Assembly: GCF_036370855.1 (NCBI RefSeq)
Contig: NC_088099.1
Location: 16,955,501 to 17,019,500 of the forward strand
Reading direction: 5' to 3'
DNA length: 64,000 nt
Source: Dromaius novaehollandiae
Taxonomy: Eukaryota > Chordata > Aves > Casuariiformes > Dromaiidae
Shown here: positions 51,426 to 64,000 of the stretch, in pieces
Position numbering within the stretch: position 1 is the first letter of the stretch
How the letters are laid out: each line of letters starts with the position of its first letter
Made by a program: the position numbers and the translations under genes
Notes under the pieces: generated by a model
Told to the model about the DNA's origin: nothing
Seen by the model: only the letters and a program-made list of their open reading frames with translations
Databases searched by the model: none

Positions 51426-54400
51426 CTGCGTATTCTTTTGGCAATTTTTGCATTACCATGTCAATGTAAGGTGTTTAGGGCCTTACTTTTCAGAGGACCT
51501 AGCATTTTTATAGCATTTTATACATTCAAAGCACACTTGTATTCGTTCCAAATGCAGCTGCGTTCAGAGCTCAGGTATCTCAGACTGCATGCCATAGCAA
51601 CTAGCAACATACAGAGAGAAATAAGTGACCTTCCAGAATCATGTAAAAACTCTGTGGAAAAGACAAAATAAAATCCAGTTTTTCGGTGGTGCTTTCAACA
51701 TGCCTTCGAGCGTGGGCTTTTGATTCCTGCAGCCCTCTGCTTAAATTACTACACTTTCCAACAATTAAGGCAAGGGTTCTGGAGGCAACGGCTTCCCGTA
51801 AAAAACATCCCTGATTCATTATCCGGGCAGCGTTCATCCTGTTAAAAACTATGTGAGCACACAGTTAAAGATCTTATCATTACATGTATTTACAAGGGAC
51901 AAATTCAATCTTAATTCTGACATTTTTCAACTTTTTTTTTTGAGTGCCTGACTTTCCAACTCAAGTGTTTGATTTCAGAGAGTATTTTGAAATTCCTTAA
52001 TGGAAATGATGGTTAAAAATAATCAAACCCTATAATTTATTATATCTTTAGCTAATTAAAATCCCACTACGTGGTACTGTACCGATGCCTGCATGGTTGC
52101 AAGGTTTAGACTAGCAATGCAGATCCCTTCCTGTGGCAGCCTGAGACTAAGCAATGGTAGTAGCAGGTTGCTGTCCTTCATGTGCTTCAGACCCATTCTG
52201 GCAACATGTTCCCCAGCTCGGTGAGACATCAAAGGCTCGCGGGAACTGGGGCATCCTACATTCACTTGCATGGGTCACCGCATGTCCTCTCTCTACTCTT
52301 CCCTCTTCTCCTGTTCAATCCTATCACCAAATTTAGGCCTCCGCTATCCGCACTCCATTTTGGGTGTTTCCTCCTTTCGTTCTCTATGTTGAATAGATAC
52401 CACTAAGAGAAGAGGACAACAATCTCTCTTGCCTCATTTTAATGCCTGGCACCCCAGCAGCTGCTGGCCGCTGGGAAGGGTACATTTTAATTAAACCTTC
52501 TTTGGATGGAGACTGGAGTATGCTCAGTAGAAAAGCAATGTTTAGAGACTGCTTACAACCTCTGTAACAAGTTCAACTGAATATCAATAATGATTTCAAA
52601 AGGCTCCTCTAATTGGGCCAAATGTTCCACACAAAAATTAAAATACAGACCCCAGAGGAAACCCTTGCTCTGAACAGTAGAACAGTTACAGCTTTTCAGT
52701 GAAACAACTATGAGTATTTCAGAACTTGAGCAATATGTACTAGCTAATGACATGTAGAAGTAGTAATGCCTAAGCAAAATAATGCAGCCTGAATCATAAA
52801 AAAAGCTAGCACAAGTAGCAATCAATGACTCTAATACGATACACCAGTCTGTGGAAAGCAACAACTGATGGAGAAGTTACGTCATCGTCTGCCACCACGG
52901 CTACAGGGTGGTTATCAGCAGCAGGGAAGCAGCAGCAGACAGCTGAAGGCAATCTTATCTTAAACTGTAAAGGCTATGTCTGACTCAGACCAGGAACCCA
53001 GGGCTGCAACTTCTCAGAAAAGGTCACAGGAGAAGCACCTACTATGTAAATGGCCATACAAGCCTGTTCCATTCACCTTACAGTATGTGCACCTTGACAC
53101 AAAAATTTTCACTGCTATTTTAATTAAACAAGTAGTTTCGTTATTAATTTCAACTTTGCTTTTACACATGAATAGAAAACAGGTCCCCATTTTCCACCTG
53201 ACATATGTTACACAGGGCACTGAAGACTAAACATATATATAATAAAAATCAATTTTAATGTCAGCACTATTTATGTTCTGAAATAAAGATGAAATAATAA
53301 TTAAAAAGAATGCATGAAAAATATATCAGACAGATATATATCAGAACAGATCAGACTCACATCTCCCACATGGGTTTATATAAATACATGAATATTCGTA
53401 AAAAAGTAAGTCTAAATATCAAGTCCCTTCCTGGTCATTTTGGTCAACTAATAAAAATAATTTCAAAATGAGGTTTTTATACCTGTTAACTGAATGCCAA
53501 TCAATCCAGTCAAATGTAGCTTGACACACATCTCCAGTGAATATTCTGACACAACAAAAAATGTAAAAGAATCTCAGTAAGCACTAAAGTATATATATGC
53601 TCTCAACACATGTGCTCGATTATTTGCTTTTCAGGTCAAGTCAAAGAAACTTTGAGTTTAGAATAAACACTTTGCAACTAGATTGCATATTAAACTGTGC
53701 TCTAAATGTTATACCAAAAATTAGACTGAATGTCTGGGCCGTGCTTACGCAACACAAGTTAAAATCAGTGGCTTAAACAACAATCTTCTGCTTGTCAATT
53801 TTAAATCGCGATTTAAAAATCAATGAATACTTGACATTAAAAGCAAACCAACTCAGAGTGTGGAATTTTTCTATCAATATGGCAAAAACTGGAACAAAGC
53901 CTGATGATCTAGGTCACAAACAGTTCCTCCGAGGTATGCTACTGCCTAGAGCTCTGGCATAGACTCTGCAATGACATAAGCTATACTTAGAGCAAATCTG
54001 GCAAATATTCCAGCCCCATGATTCAATTCCATGCTGCTTGCCTTTGTTCATCTGGTCATTAGTTCAATTTAGGGTTAACTTAGTCCCATATGGGTAATTA
54101 TATTGGAACAGGACAGTTTGGCACTTTACTATTTAGAAATCCAGAAGCAGAAGCAGCTCTAGGCTTCCCAGTGGGACAGAAAGAATAGAATTTTTGCCAC
54201 CAAGGCGAATAAAAGCAGCTATCCAGCAAGCCAGGCCTGCTGCTGCCACCTCCTCCCCACTACTTTGGTGGGAGCAATTGGAGAATCTCCGCTTCTTCAG
54301 CTGCTCCCGGCACTCGGCTGCCTTAGTCAACTACCTACTTTGATAACTAGGATAACTATGATGAGTTCTGGGCAGAAGAATATACTTATTCCCTCTATCC

Positions 54401-54984
54401 CTACTAGATCACTCCAGCTACATACGACAGACATCAGATGTTACTTCTGTATTATTGCTGGGATGCCAAAATCAGGAGAGGGATGCTAAAACAAACTGAA
54501 TCCCACTGATGGTAAAGTACGCACAAGAATCTCGCTCTGGTCCTGACGGTAAGGACAAGTAGGTTGTGCCTATATCTGCAGGCGAGGTGGTGGAATAGAA
54601 GCAGAAGTACGATGAAACTGTTGACACCGAGAACCTAATGTTCGCACTCTTTGTGCTTCAGAGTGGTCTTTTAATTAAAACTAGCTCTAGTCTGGTTTTG
54701 TGGACTAAATTTTTGTTAGTGGCTGGAACACTTGGAGTACTCCCAGAGCGTATCTTCTCCTTTAGTTTAAACAAAGGACACACTCCCTGATGAATCAAAG
54801 CAGAGCGAGGACAATCAAGAGATTCACTTCAAAAACCCACTCGTGATCTGAATTAAGACATTAAAGGATGTGCACCTCCAGCCAAACTTTCCCAGAGGGG
54901 ACATATGGTCCTTCAGAGTCTGAAGGATAAAACTTTCCACTACCTACTCCATGGTAAAATTGATTAAATGCAACCAGCACCAGA

Positions 54985-55110
54985 ATCTTTATCTGTAGAG
55001 AGGAGGGACCTCTTGGGCCACCTACCCCAGTCCCCCACTACTGCAAGCAACCAGCTCATATACAGCCTTTCACAATTTACTTTTGGAAGGTATCAAGCAA
55101 ATTCTTGACC
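54985..55110 (-). mobile_element. Possible ancient CR1-like 3' end remnant
   Basis: The plus strand reads GGAGGGACCTCTTGGGCCAC and then CCCCAGTCCCCCACTACTGC. This resembles the reverse complement of a CR1-type 3' end (GGAAGGGACCTC...TCATCTAGTCCA). No coding part is recognisable and the match is short. Confidence 0.3.
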
Positions 55111-58100
55111 GACTCCTGAGTGTAAGACATACCAGCAATTGAAAGAAAAGCTACAGATTGTATTTCCAGACAGATATGAGCTTGTGGTGAAAGACGCCAG
55201 CCTGAACTAGTAACCACCATATGTTAGAGATGAAAATGGATATGATTGTGTGGCAAGTTGTATGGACTGAATCCCGTTCTCCTCAAAGATAGGCTAGATT
55301 TATACTGCTAACAAACACTGTTATGGAATGCTGCAGTAGCAGCATAGCCAAAGCTTGAAAGGAATCTTTGGAGATGGCAGAATGATGGTGCAGAAGACAT
55401 GCATGCCAGTGAGGATCCAAATCACTCAGCACTACAGCGCGAGCTTAAAGATGAGTGCATGGCAATGGAGCACCAAGACTGATAACAGGTTCAGTAAGTG
55501 CTATGCGTAGCTGAATAAAAGAAAGAATGATAGCACCTCCCCCCTTTACACTGCTTTTTGAGTGAAAACCTTTTTTCTTACACATTCTTGAAATACTGGT
55601 CTTAAAATCATATGCATGGTTCTCATTTGCGGTATTGATTGGCATCAACTCTGAACATTACCAAGTATCATCTAGTAATATGGTCTGATCATGGCAATCA
55701 CATGTGTTAAAATAACCTCTGAGGTTGCAGATGAGAAGCTCAATTGGGGAGACTGGTTTCACACTCAGTAGGAAGGATTACCAATACTGTGAAGGCAGAC
55801 CTCTCAACAAGAGGCCTCTCAGAGGACTGTATGGGTCACCCAATGGGAGTTCCTAGGGTAGCCCATATACCTTATGTGGGTTTGAACTAGCTGTCCATCA
55901 TCTGAGTTATACAGCCACAGCAATTAGACACTGCACACCCACATATATTTTCCTACATGTATTCAGGTGTGATGCTTAAACTTAGATTCTGAAATGTATA
56001 CTTATACCATTATATTAAAAAAGTCTAATTTTCAAATATTTCCCTCATTAGGGCTACCTCAGAAGAGTAACTAAGAAATATAATTTTAAACATGCCGCTT
56101 TGAGAATTCTCTCTTCATTACTCTGCAGCTCTTGCCAGCTAAAAATGGGAGCTTTTTAACTTTGCACAAGGAAGACTTTCAGTCTTTCAGTGAGACAGAA
56201 GGACTTGCAAAAGTAATTTCTCTACTGAATTTGTAAATGATGGTCCTTCTCCTAATGAAAAAGCTAACTATTGTCTGAATATTCTCTCCTTCTAGTCTCT
56301 GGATTCATGTAAATTCTACATGCAAATAAGAAAATTCTCAGCAGCAGTATAATTTGAAAAAATGGTATTATTACAAGGTCCTTTTAGGTTTGGAAATATT
56401 GGAAATAATCCCAATAGAAAAAAATTAACATTCAGAAACAAGACAGCTGAAGGTGTATGAGAAAATTAAATGTATCCTTTGCCAGTTACCACCACTGCAT
56501 AACCCAGCGTTATACACTGCTTTCTACAAATACGAACTTACTTTTGTATGTATAATTCCATGTCAATGCCTGCTGTCAAAAAATATTTACAAGAACTTAC
56601 AGAGAACAGAAAGATTCAAATCTCTTCTCCCTCACAGCATTTTTTTTTCTTTCTTTTCTTTAAGCTACTGGAAAAAAAAACAGTGCCCAATAATTTCACT
56701 GCTGCTTTAAACATTCAGCAGAAGAGAGGCCATACCTTGCTTCATTTTTCCGCCTCTCAGCTTCTCCATTTTATATGCTCTCCCTCAGGTAGTCTCATAA
56801 AAAGCAGAAAACTATTCACTCATTATAGGTGACAACAATCCTCCTGTGCAACAAGGAAGCTTTTACAAGTATTCATATTTGTGAATACACGTGCACAAAA
56901 TAAATATCAAATATGAGGTGGTGGCATCCATGTGATGTACAAGGCAGGAACTTTTCACTAAACCTTCTGTTCTCTGGCCATTATGCTTCTCTTAAAGAAC
57001 ATGCATAATTTCCCCATAAAATTATACTAACATAAATATGAAACAGAAAATCCTGCTGCTCATGATTTTTTTTTTAATCTGAATTTTCAAACAATATACT
57101 GTGGGGAACAATTCTGAGCAGACAGCAGTTCTCTGCATCCTCTGCTCCAAATTAGAGGCAAAAAGTACAAATCTTTCCCTCATGCCCTATTTTATCCCAG
57201 GTAAGTTTGCCTTCCGATCACTAGTATTAGTTTTATAGCCTATCATTTTATTCAGAAGGGAGGAAATCCAATCTTCATGTTTGACTGTTGTTCCTCACAG
57301 CCACGTACAGTCCGAGGTCGGCAATGGTTTACTACCTCAGAGGCAACTGAGCATGGTGATCATTAAAATTTAGCATGAGATGTATAAATATCTGATGAGG
57401 CTTCATTTTTTAGTACCGACAGTTACTGAAAAACTGGAAACAATTAACTAAACTGAGGAGGGGCTGAGAGGAAGAAATATTTCCATGAGTTATATCCTCA
57501 TATAGTCTGTTTTACTTTTCAAAAATCATCTACCCACTGGTAAACGTACCACCCTGTAGTATAGTCAGAATCCTCTAATGATGACCATACTCTTCCTACA
57601 CAGTTTCTACTGAAGACGCTTGAAATTTGTTCCTTTATGAAACTCCTCACATATAGAAGAAAGTTTAATTAAAAAATAAAGTATTTAAAAGGCAAAGACT
57701 ATGAATCACTTTCATAGACTATTCATTCTTATTTGAATTGGCCTTTGGCGTTCATTCAGGTAAAATTAGTTCAGGTTAATTTTTCAGGGAAGACATAGGT
57801 TAAAGACTTACAGAAAATATACATTTGATATTACTGGCGATTTTATATATTTCACCATTACCTAGGTTTATATACAATCAATATTTACTTCACAGATAAT
57901 TAAAAAACTGCAATACAAGATTATCAGTCTGGCTCCTGAAGTTCTTGCAATTTAAGTAACTCTCTTAGACATAAGGCAGAAGGATGATACTGCACATGCC
58001 ACATTTTATAAGAACCACCTATTATGGCAATTCTCCCTTGCTCCAAAGTTATGCGACTGTCGTATATACGTTGGTTAACACTGAAGAGAGAGCACTGTAA

Positions 58101-60414
58101 TGAATCGCATTTTTTATGAAGCTCTGACCTTTTTCTTTATCCTCTCACTCATTCCTAAATTAACAGAATGCTGAATCATGTACCAGCTTCAAATAGTTGT
58201 TGCACAAATAAATATATAACAATTTTTCTTAACTTCTTGAATGTAGTACTCTCCATATGGAAAGAAAGTCAGTCTGTCACATGCATAATGGTCAGTAATC
58301 TATTCAGGTCCACTTATAGGTTTAAGTACCTAAAGCAGGACACAGAAGAAGGTAAATTTTTTTTTTTGTAATTTTTTTTTAAAGTTGTCTTTCAGGATGA
58401 CAACCCACATTTTGTCTTTCACTCTGAATCCTGACAATAACAGAAGAATATTTTTATTGGTGTTCTAGACTTCAATTTTCAATATACAGATCCTGATTGC
58501 TGGATTAATGGTAACTGCTTTGTACAGATTATGTTAATATCAAGGCAAATTGTTACGCCAAACATTCCTAATTTACTTTTTCTGAAAATAAAGAATACAA
58601 AGAGATATAGAACACCCAAATGTACAGGAACATGGTTTTCGGATGTATTTTGGAGGATCTAGTTTTCTTAATGTAGCTTTGCATCTTAAATAACATGAGG
58701 TTATTAAATATATTCATATATCAGATGTGCATTTAAATTCACAGCTAATCAACCAAAACATTTGCAGCAGAAAATTAGTGTCTGGGAGTGCTATGACAAG
58801 TTACAAGTCTTTCCAATTTTTAAATATCTATTTTATTTTTACAATACTGATTTTTCAGTTATAGATTTTTCACATAACCAACCTTCAATTCTTTTAAAAT
58901 ACTAAATCACAGGTCATTTACATAACTTATTTGTGTGAAGTAACAAATCAGACTACTGAAATTCTACGTGTGGCTTGTTCATTTTGCAACATAATGAACA
59001 GCTACCATTTCCAGAAACCTATTGCAGCGTAACAGCATGACTAAAAAGACAGTCAAAAAATATGTGAAGGATTTACAGTATTTTACTGGATTTCAAGGGC
59101 AGACATTCCCTGGTGTTCTATTTAAACAGGTGGATACCTGAGATTATGAAAGGTCTCATTTATCCTGTTTAAAGGGAACAGCATGAAGCTTAAGGAAAAG
59201 CTTAATACTCCAAAGATGCATTCCATAAGGAAAATATACACTGCTAAAAAGAATATTGGAAATTATACATTACTGTAATTCTACATTTTTTAAACTTGGT
59301 ATATTTATACAAATCAGAACAAAACCTAATGTATAGTTCTGACATTATTCTAAGGAGATAAACATATTTTTGCCATGCTTTGCCTCAAAAGGTTGCGAAT
59401 CTAAGCCCAGAGCACATTTTATCAAGTTCTTATATTTTCTTGGCAGACCAGCAGACCAAGTTCTGATAGATGCTTTGAAAAGCAAGTTCTTTTTTTAAGG
59501 CTTTTTAAAAACTGTAATCTGGATATACACTGCTACATTCTTGTACGCAGATTGTTCACATGTAGCTGCTGAATCTATCCGCAAAGGCAGTCATACTCCA
59601 AATTTTGGACTGAGAGGTGAATATTTAAAACATAGAAAACTGGAAAATCTAGCTCTTCAAGCTCCATACTGAAGTGCAATCACAACTGTCTATTAAAAAA
59701 TTTCATGGACACAGTTAAAACATCCTTCAGAATAAGTCAGTTTTGCCAAAAAGGTATGGTAAGAGGACACTGTGAACTTCCAGGATTGCAGAGAGCTGAT
59801 GCTCTGATAGTGTATCTGCTCCCCATCAGAGAGATCTGAAGATCCAAAACAGCACTGATAAAGTACTGCAAGAGTGAAGAGGAAAATATTCAAGATCATT
59901 CTGTTAGAAAGAACAGCTGCACAAATGCACACTAACACAAAGAAATATTAAATTTAGGCACAAGCCATAAATGAAAAAATTCTCATTCACTTTTCAATAG
60001 AGTAACTATTTGGACTATCTGTGTCACAGCAAACTATTTCAGACTGTCATTTTCCTTACAGAGTGGCATAATGCACTGAGAAACCAGCACTGCTGCCCTT
60101 GAAGAATGATAGCCTATTTCTCAGAAAAAGTCTTTATAAATAAGACAATACCTGGCAAAGCCAGAAACTCCAGAGCAGATATAACATGACAACATTATTT
60201 TCTCTTTCTGAACTCTGAACTACTTACATAGTAGCAAATTTTATTAAGGAAAATAGATCTTACTTATAATTTTAAAACTATTTGCTATTGAGTGCATATA
60301 TGATCCCTACTAAAGCATTTTTTTAAACCACCCATCTTAATTCAAATACTCAGATACTGACAAAGGCGTGCAACAAGAGAGACATGAAGTTCTTCCCAAA
60401 CATTGTTAATACTT

Positions 60415-61930
60415 TGGGAACGACTCACTATAGGCTTTAGGCCAATGCGTGTCTGCTTGTTTAGACCACGTTTCTTCAGCTTCCAAATGAAAATGCTGCA
60501 AGTCTCCACTGTAAAGTGTACTAAAGTTGAGGTATTTTACATACACCACCCTCCATTCATCCACATAGCAGTCCTTTTGTCTTAGAAGACAATCAGTTGG
60601 ACAAGCTTGATTTGCTCTCAATGAATCTATGCTAACTATTCCTGATTACCTTCTTGTCCACATTCTCATGAATGGATTCCAAGATGATGTTCTCTCCATG
60701 ATCTTCCCAGGGACTGCAATGAGGTCGACTGGCCTACAGTTTCTCAGGTCCTCCTACTTGCCTTAAAAATGGTTTGAGGTCAGCCTTGTTAGCTCAGTCA
60801 TCACAGTTTTTCATAGCTGATAGACTGGCAACTCATCAGTCAACTTCTTCAGCAACCATGGTGTATGTCATTTAGCCCCACAGATTTAAATACACCTGCC
60901 TTCTGTAAGCAATCCCTAACCTGTTGCTCCCACACTGTTGTTTGCCGCTCTTTTTCCCAAACTATGCTCGCACAGAGCTTTGAGACCAGGATTGGTCTGT
61001 GAAGATTAAGGAAAAAAGCCATCAAGTACCTTTTGTTACAGCCTGTCATTAGGTCGTCTTCCAAATCCAACAACGGACCTGCATTTTCTCTGAACTTGTT
61101 TTTGCATCCAGCACACCCGTAGAATCCAACCGGGCTTTGACTTTTGTGACTTTGTCCCTAAATACGGAAGCAATGCTTTGACGCTTCTTTGTTGCCAGTC
61201 CTTGTTTCAGCCTCTTGTATGCTTCCTTTTTGTATTTTGCTTCATCAAAAAGCTCCTTGCTTAGTCAAGTGCACCTTACTTTCTGCCAAAGTTCATGGTG
61301 GTATTGCACATCAGGATGGTTTGCTCATGAGCGCTCAGCACATTTTCTTCAAAAACAGCCAGGTCTCCTAGACATGCTGTTCTTTCACGGCTTCCTTCCA
61401 GAGGTTTCTATCTAACAATTCCATTAATTATATGAAGTATGATCTTCCAAAACCCAGAATCTTAACTGCAGTTTACCTTTCCAGACTTCCTTTGGATTCT
61501 CAATCAGCTGGTGGTCACTACAACCCAAGCTGTCATTTATGACAACATTTGCCATCAGCTTTTCCCTGTTCACGAGCAGCAGGTCAAGCAGAACGTTATT
61601 CCTGGTCAGCTAAATGACCTACAGCATTTGTCACCGATGCAGTCTAACAAGCTTCTGGATTGTCTGCATAATGCAGTATTGCTTCCTCATGAGCTGTCTG
61701 GATGACTGAAATCTCACATAAGGATGAAAGCCTGAAAGCAAGAGACTTCTGCTAGGTGTCTGTAGAAAGCCTCATCTATGACCTCCTCTTGATTGGGAGG
61801 TCTTTTACAGACCACCACAACAGCATCTCCAGTGTTCCTTCTCCCTGCGATCTTGACCCAGAGTCTACCAAAAGGCATGTCTCCAGGATCACACCAGAGC
61901 TCTGCAGAGCCAGGAGTTCCTTAACACAAA
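60415..61930 (-). mobile_element. Old degraded CR1-type LINE fragment, endonuclease to reverse transcriptase (in intron 1)
   Basis: Minus-strand translation in broken frames follows CR1 ORF2 order. At the high-coordinate end is endonuclease sequence, including the terminal GCSDHQ with the catalytic SDH at 61511-61519. A linker with KELFDEAKYKKEAYKRLK-like residues follows. Then comes RT start sequence (VRDCLQKAGVFKSVGLNDIH), an ENIILESIHENVDKKVIR-like segment, and YLNFS and KLKKRGLNKQT near the low end. Many stops and frame changes show it is ancient. Both termini are missing. It covers a different part of CR1 from the intron 8 copy, so it is a separate insertion. Confidence 0.85.
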
Positions 61931-62633
61931 CAAATTAAGACATTCTAAATCTTTAGCATGTGCTTGAACTCCTCATCACTGCTTCTTGAAGCCAAAGCAA
62001 GTGTACACCTTTCCTCTCCCCTAAAAGCTATACCCATATACAGATAGCATAAAATACATTCTCATGTAGACCTTGATGATCTGTCTATGAAATCTCATGA
62101 GTTTAATTCTTTGAATTTGAGTATTAAATGATTAAATTTAAGAACAAATCCAGAGTTGGACCAGAATGTCATAGCCTATCTGTTCAGCAGTAGACAATGC
62201 CAACAGCAAGTACCACTGATATGGCTCCAACTTTTCCCTGGTTCCCTTTTGAACATTAAGTCACTATCAGAATTTCAGCCCTTGTCTTTAAGCCTTACAT
62301 TACACTGGTCCAAGTTCTCTCTCCCCATATTTATGAATCCCACTGGCAACCAAAACTCTTATCAACTACTGAAAACTCATATATTAATCAATGTTTTAGG
62401 AAAAAGTCTCTGTCTCTGTCAAGAATGCCACAAAGAAATTCACAAAGAAAACTAGTAGAGGAACAAGGGATTATAAATGGCCTAAGCGTGAGGATTCCCA
62501 ACATTTTTATCTAATGGGACATAAATATCCAGCTACTGATTAAAGAAGTAACTGCCATGAAGGCAATTTTCCAATCAGAAGAGAAATAGCTTTCCTTACT
62601 GAACAAAACAACAGTAATTATTTCTGTAATTTG

Positions 62634-62660
62634 TGATGGAGTTTCAAAAAAACTCCATCA
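62634..62660. repeat. 11-bp inverted repeat in intron 1
   Basis: TGATGGAGTTT, CAAAA, then AAACTCCATCA form a perfect stem with a 5-nt loop. It could form a hairpin in the ZEB1 primary transcript. Confidence 0.8.
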
Positions 62661-62840
62661 GCCTCTACTGTGCCTTTGGCGAGTTCCATCAGTGGCTTTG
62701 TTTTGCAGCCTCACATCTGTTTCCTTATGAGCTCCAAAGCGAACTATTCCTTGTAATATTTCAGATTTTCTTTAGTCTTACCTGTCACAAAAAAACGCAG
62801 GCAAAAATACTTCTAAATGGTTGATTAGTTTGCTGCTGCC

Positions 62841-62870
62841 TTTTTTTTTCTTTTCTTTTTTTTTTTTTTT
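62841..62870. repeat. Pyrimidine tract (T-rich) in intron 1
   Basis: A T-rich tract interrupted by two C. It is an A-rich tract in the ZEB1 transcript sense, possibly an old retroposon tail. Confidence 0.8.
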
Positions 62871-64000
62871 AAGACATAGACTGAAGATGATCTATAATTA
62901 TTACTTGAAGTGTTAAAGTGTTGGTATGACATCATGGAAGTGAAAAATGAGCTCTGAATGCTTTTTTGATTTTCTTCAGCTAGCATAACATTACTATATG
63001 AGCTGAATGAACACTAGTTAATCACCAAATGCTAAAACAATCACTGAATATTCTTCATTACTTTTTATGGTATGCAGCACCATGATATACTGAATTTCCA
63101 AGAAAGCATACACTTATGTTTGTACGGGACGAACATAAAACACATTAAAGATTGTAAAAGGTCAACAAACAAATATGCTAAAAATGGTCTAGCAAATGAA
63201 AAAAGGATTTAAAATATCAGTGAATAAAAGATAACTGGGAGATTTTAACTATGATATTGGAATTTATTGTACAGCAAATATGTCCCAAGACTTGCTAATG
63301 GTGATAAATTACTGTATTCAATTCAGGCGAACATCTCTGAATTCTCATCATCTACACAAGGATGAAGTTGAAAATTTTGAGACTTTAATTTAAAGGAGCT
63401 TATCTGTTCCATTTGACATTGAAATTCATACGTAAGGTGAATGAACAGTGATAAGAAGAATCTAACAAAGGATCAACTAAGCTGTATCTTAAATACAGAG
63501 ACCAGTTTCCAAAAAGAAAAAAAAAAGGGCAAAAATACCCAAACCTATATTTATTCATATAAATGAGCTCATCTGCATTACAGGCAGTCTTTAATTTAAT
63601 TCTGCTACCCTTTTTGTAAATGAATATGAAAGACAGTAAGACAGTAACAAAGTCATGTCTGATTTCAGATTAATACTAAGGAGGATGGTAAGAAACACCT
63701 GACGGTCACTCACAGACAGACTTTCTGCTTGTTAAAAGACCACTGCAGAAACAGCTGAACACGAATAAACCAAGATTTGAGTGTCTGGCTTAAAAAAACC
63801 TCAAAGCTTGTTTTATTTAGAAGGCAAATCATGTTCAATCTTACTGTAGATGACTGACTGTGCTATCTATTTTGCTGAACCATTTTCTGAGGTTGGAGTC
63901 CTGTTCTAAGGAAGAATTTCATTATTCAGATCAGACAATGAAGTCACGTAATTTGTCCTGAAAGGAAATTGAACCTTATTTCACCTAGGGAATGATAAAA

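Larger units (their letters stand above)
48298..64000 (-). other. ZEB1: ZEB1 intron 1 (partial, at least 15.7 kb)
   Basis: Upstream of exon 2 no sequence matching the short basic ZEB1 exon 1 peptide (MADGPRCKRRKQ-like) and no promoter-type CpG island was seen. The intron therefore runs past the window end. Long first introns are usual for ZEB1. It contains the old CR1 fragment, possible CR1 and MIR remnants, a two-copy tandem repeat and a modestly GC-rich patch at about 48,830-49,060. Confidence 0.85.

Overview
The window is vertebrate nuclear DNA and almost certainly avian. The evidence is several CR1 LINE copies (one with the typical bird 3' end), AT-rich introns, and one multi-exon gene whose protein matches vertebrate ZEB1 (deltaEF1/TCF8) almost residue for residue. 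I cannot name the species. There are no bacterial operons, CRISPR arrays, rRNA genes or convincing tRNA genes.

Layout on the + axis: (1) About 1-20,100 is non-coding DNA downstream of ZEB1. It holds a degraded CR1 copy at 3,500-4,080, microsatellites, weak MIR-like remnants, a 13-bp palindrome at 18,301 and a homeodomain-core-rich patch near 10,910. (2) About 20,100-22,430 is the ZEB1 3'UTR, read on the minus strand. It carries six miR-200b/c/429 seed sites, four miR-200a/141 seed sites and one miR-205 site. (3) 22,431-48,297 holds ZEB1 coding exons 2-9 on the minus strand. All seven internal introns are GT-AG and all phases close exactly. Intron 8 holds a 5'-truncated CR1. (4) 48,298-64,000 is part of intron 1, at least 15.7 kb long. 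It contains an old CR1 copy (endonuclease to reverse transcriptase, 60,415-61,930). Exon 1, the promoter and the start codon lie beyond the window.

The assembled coding sequence in the window is 3,260 nt. If exon 1 supplies 58 nt, as expected from homology, the protein is about 1,105 residues. It has an N-terminal cluster of four zinc fingers, a central homeodomain-like region, three PLNLS/PLDLS-type CtBP motifs, a C-terminal cluster of three zinc fingers, and an acidic tail. ZEB1 is an E-box-binding repressor that drives epithelial-mesenchymal transition. The dense miR-200/205 sites show that the known miR-200/ZEB1 negative feedback is built into this locus.

I found no convincing new system. 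The items most worth a second look are the microRNA site array with possible alternative polyadenylation, and a speculative two-exon signal-peptide reading frame antisense to ZEB1 in introns 3 and 2 (41,685 and 42,749).
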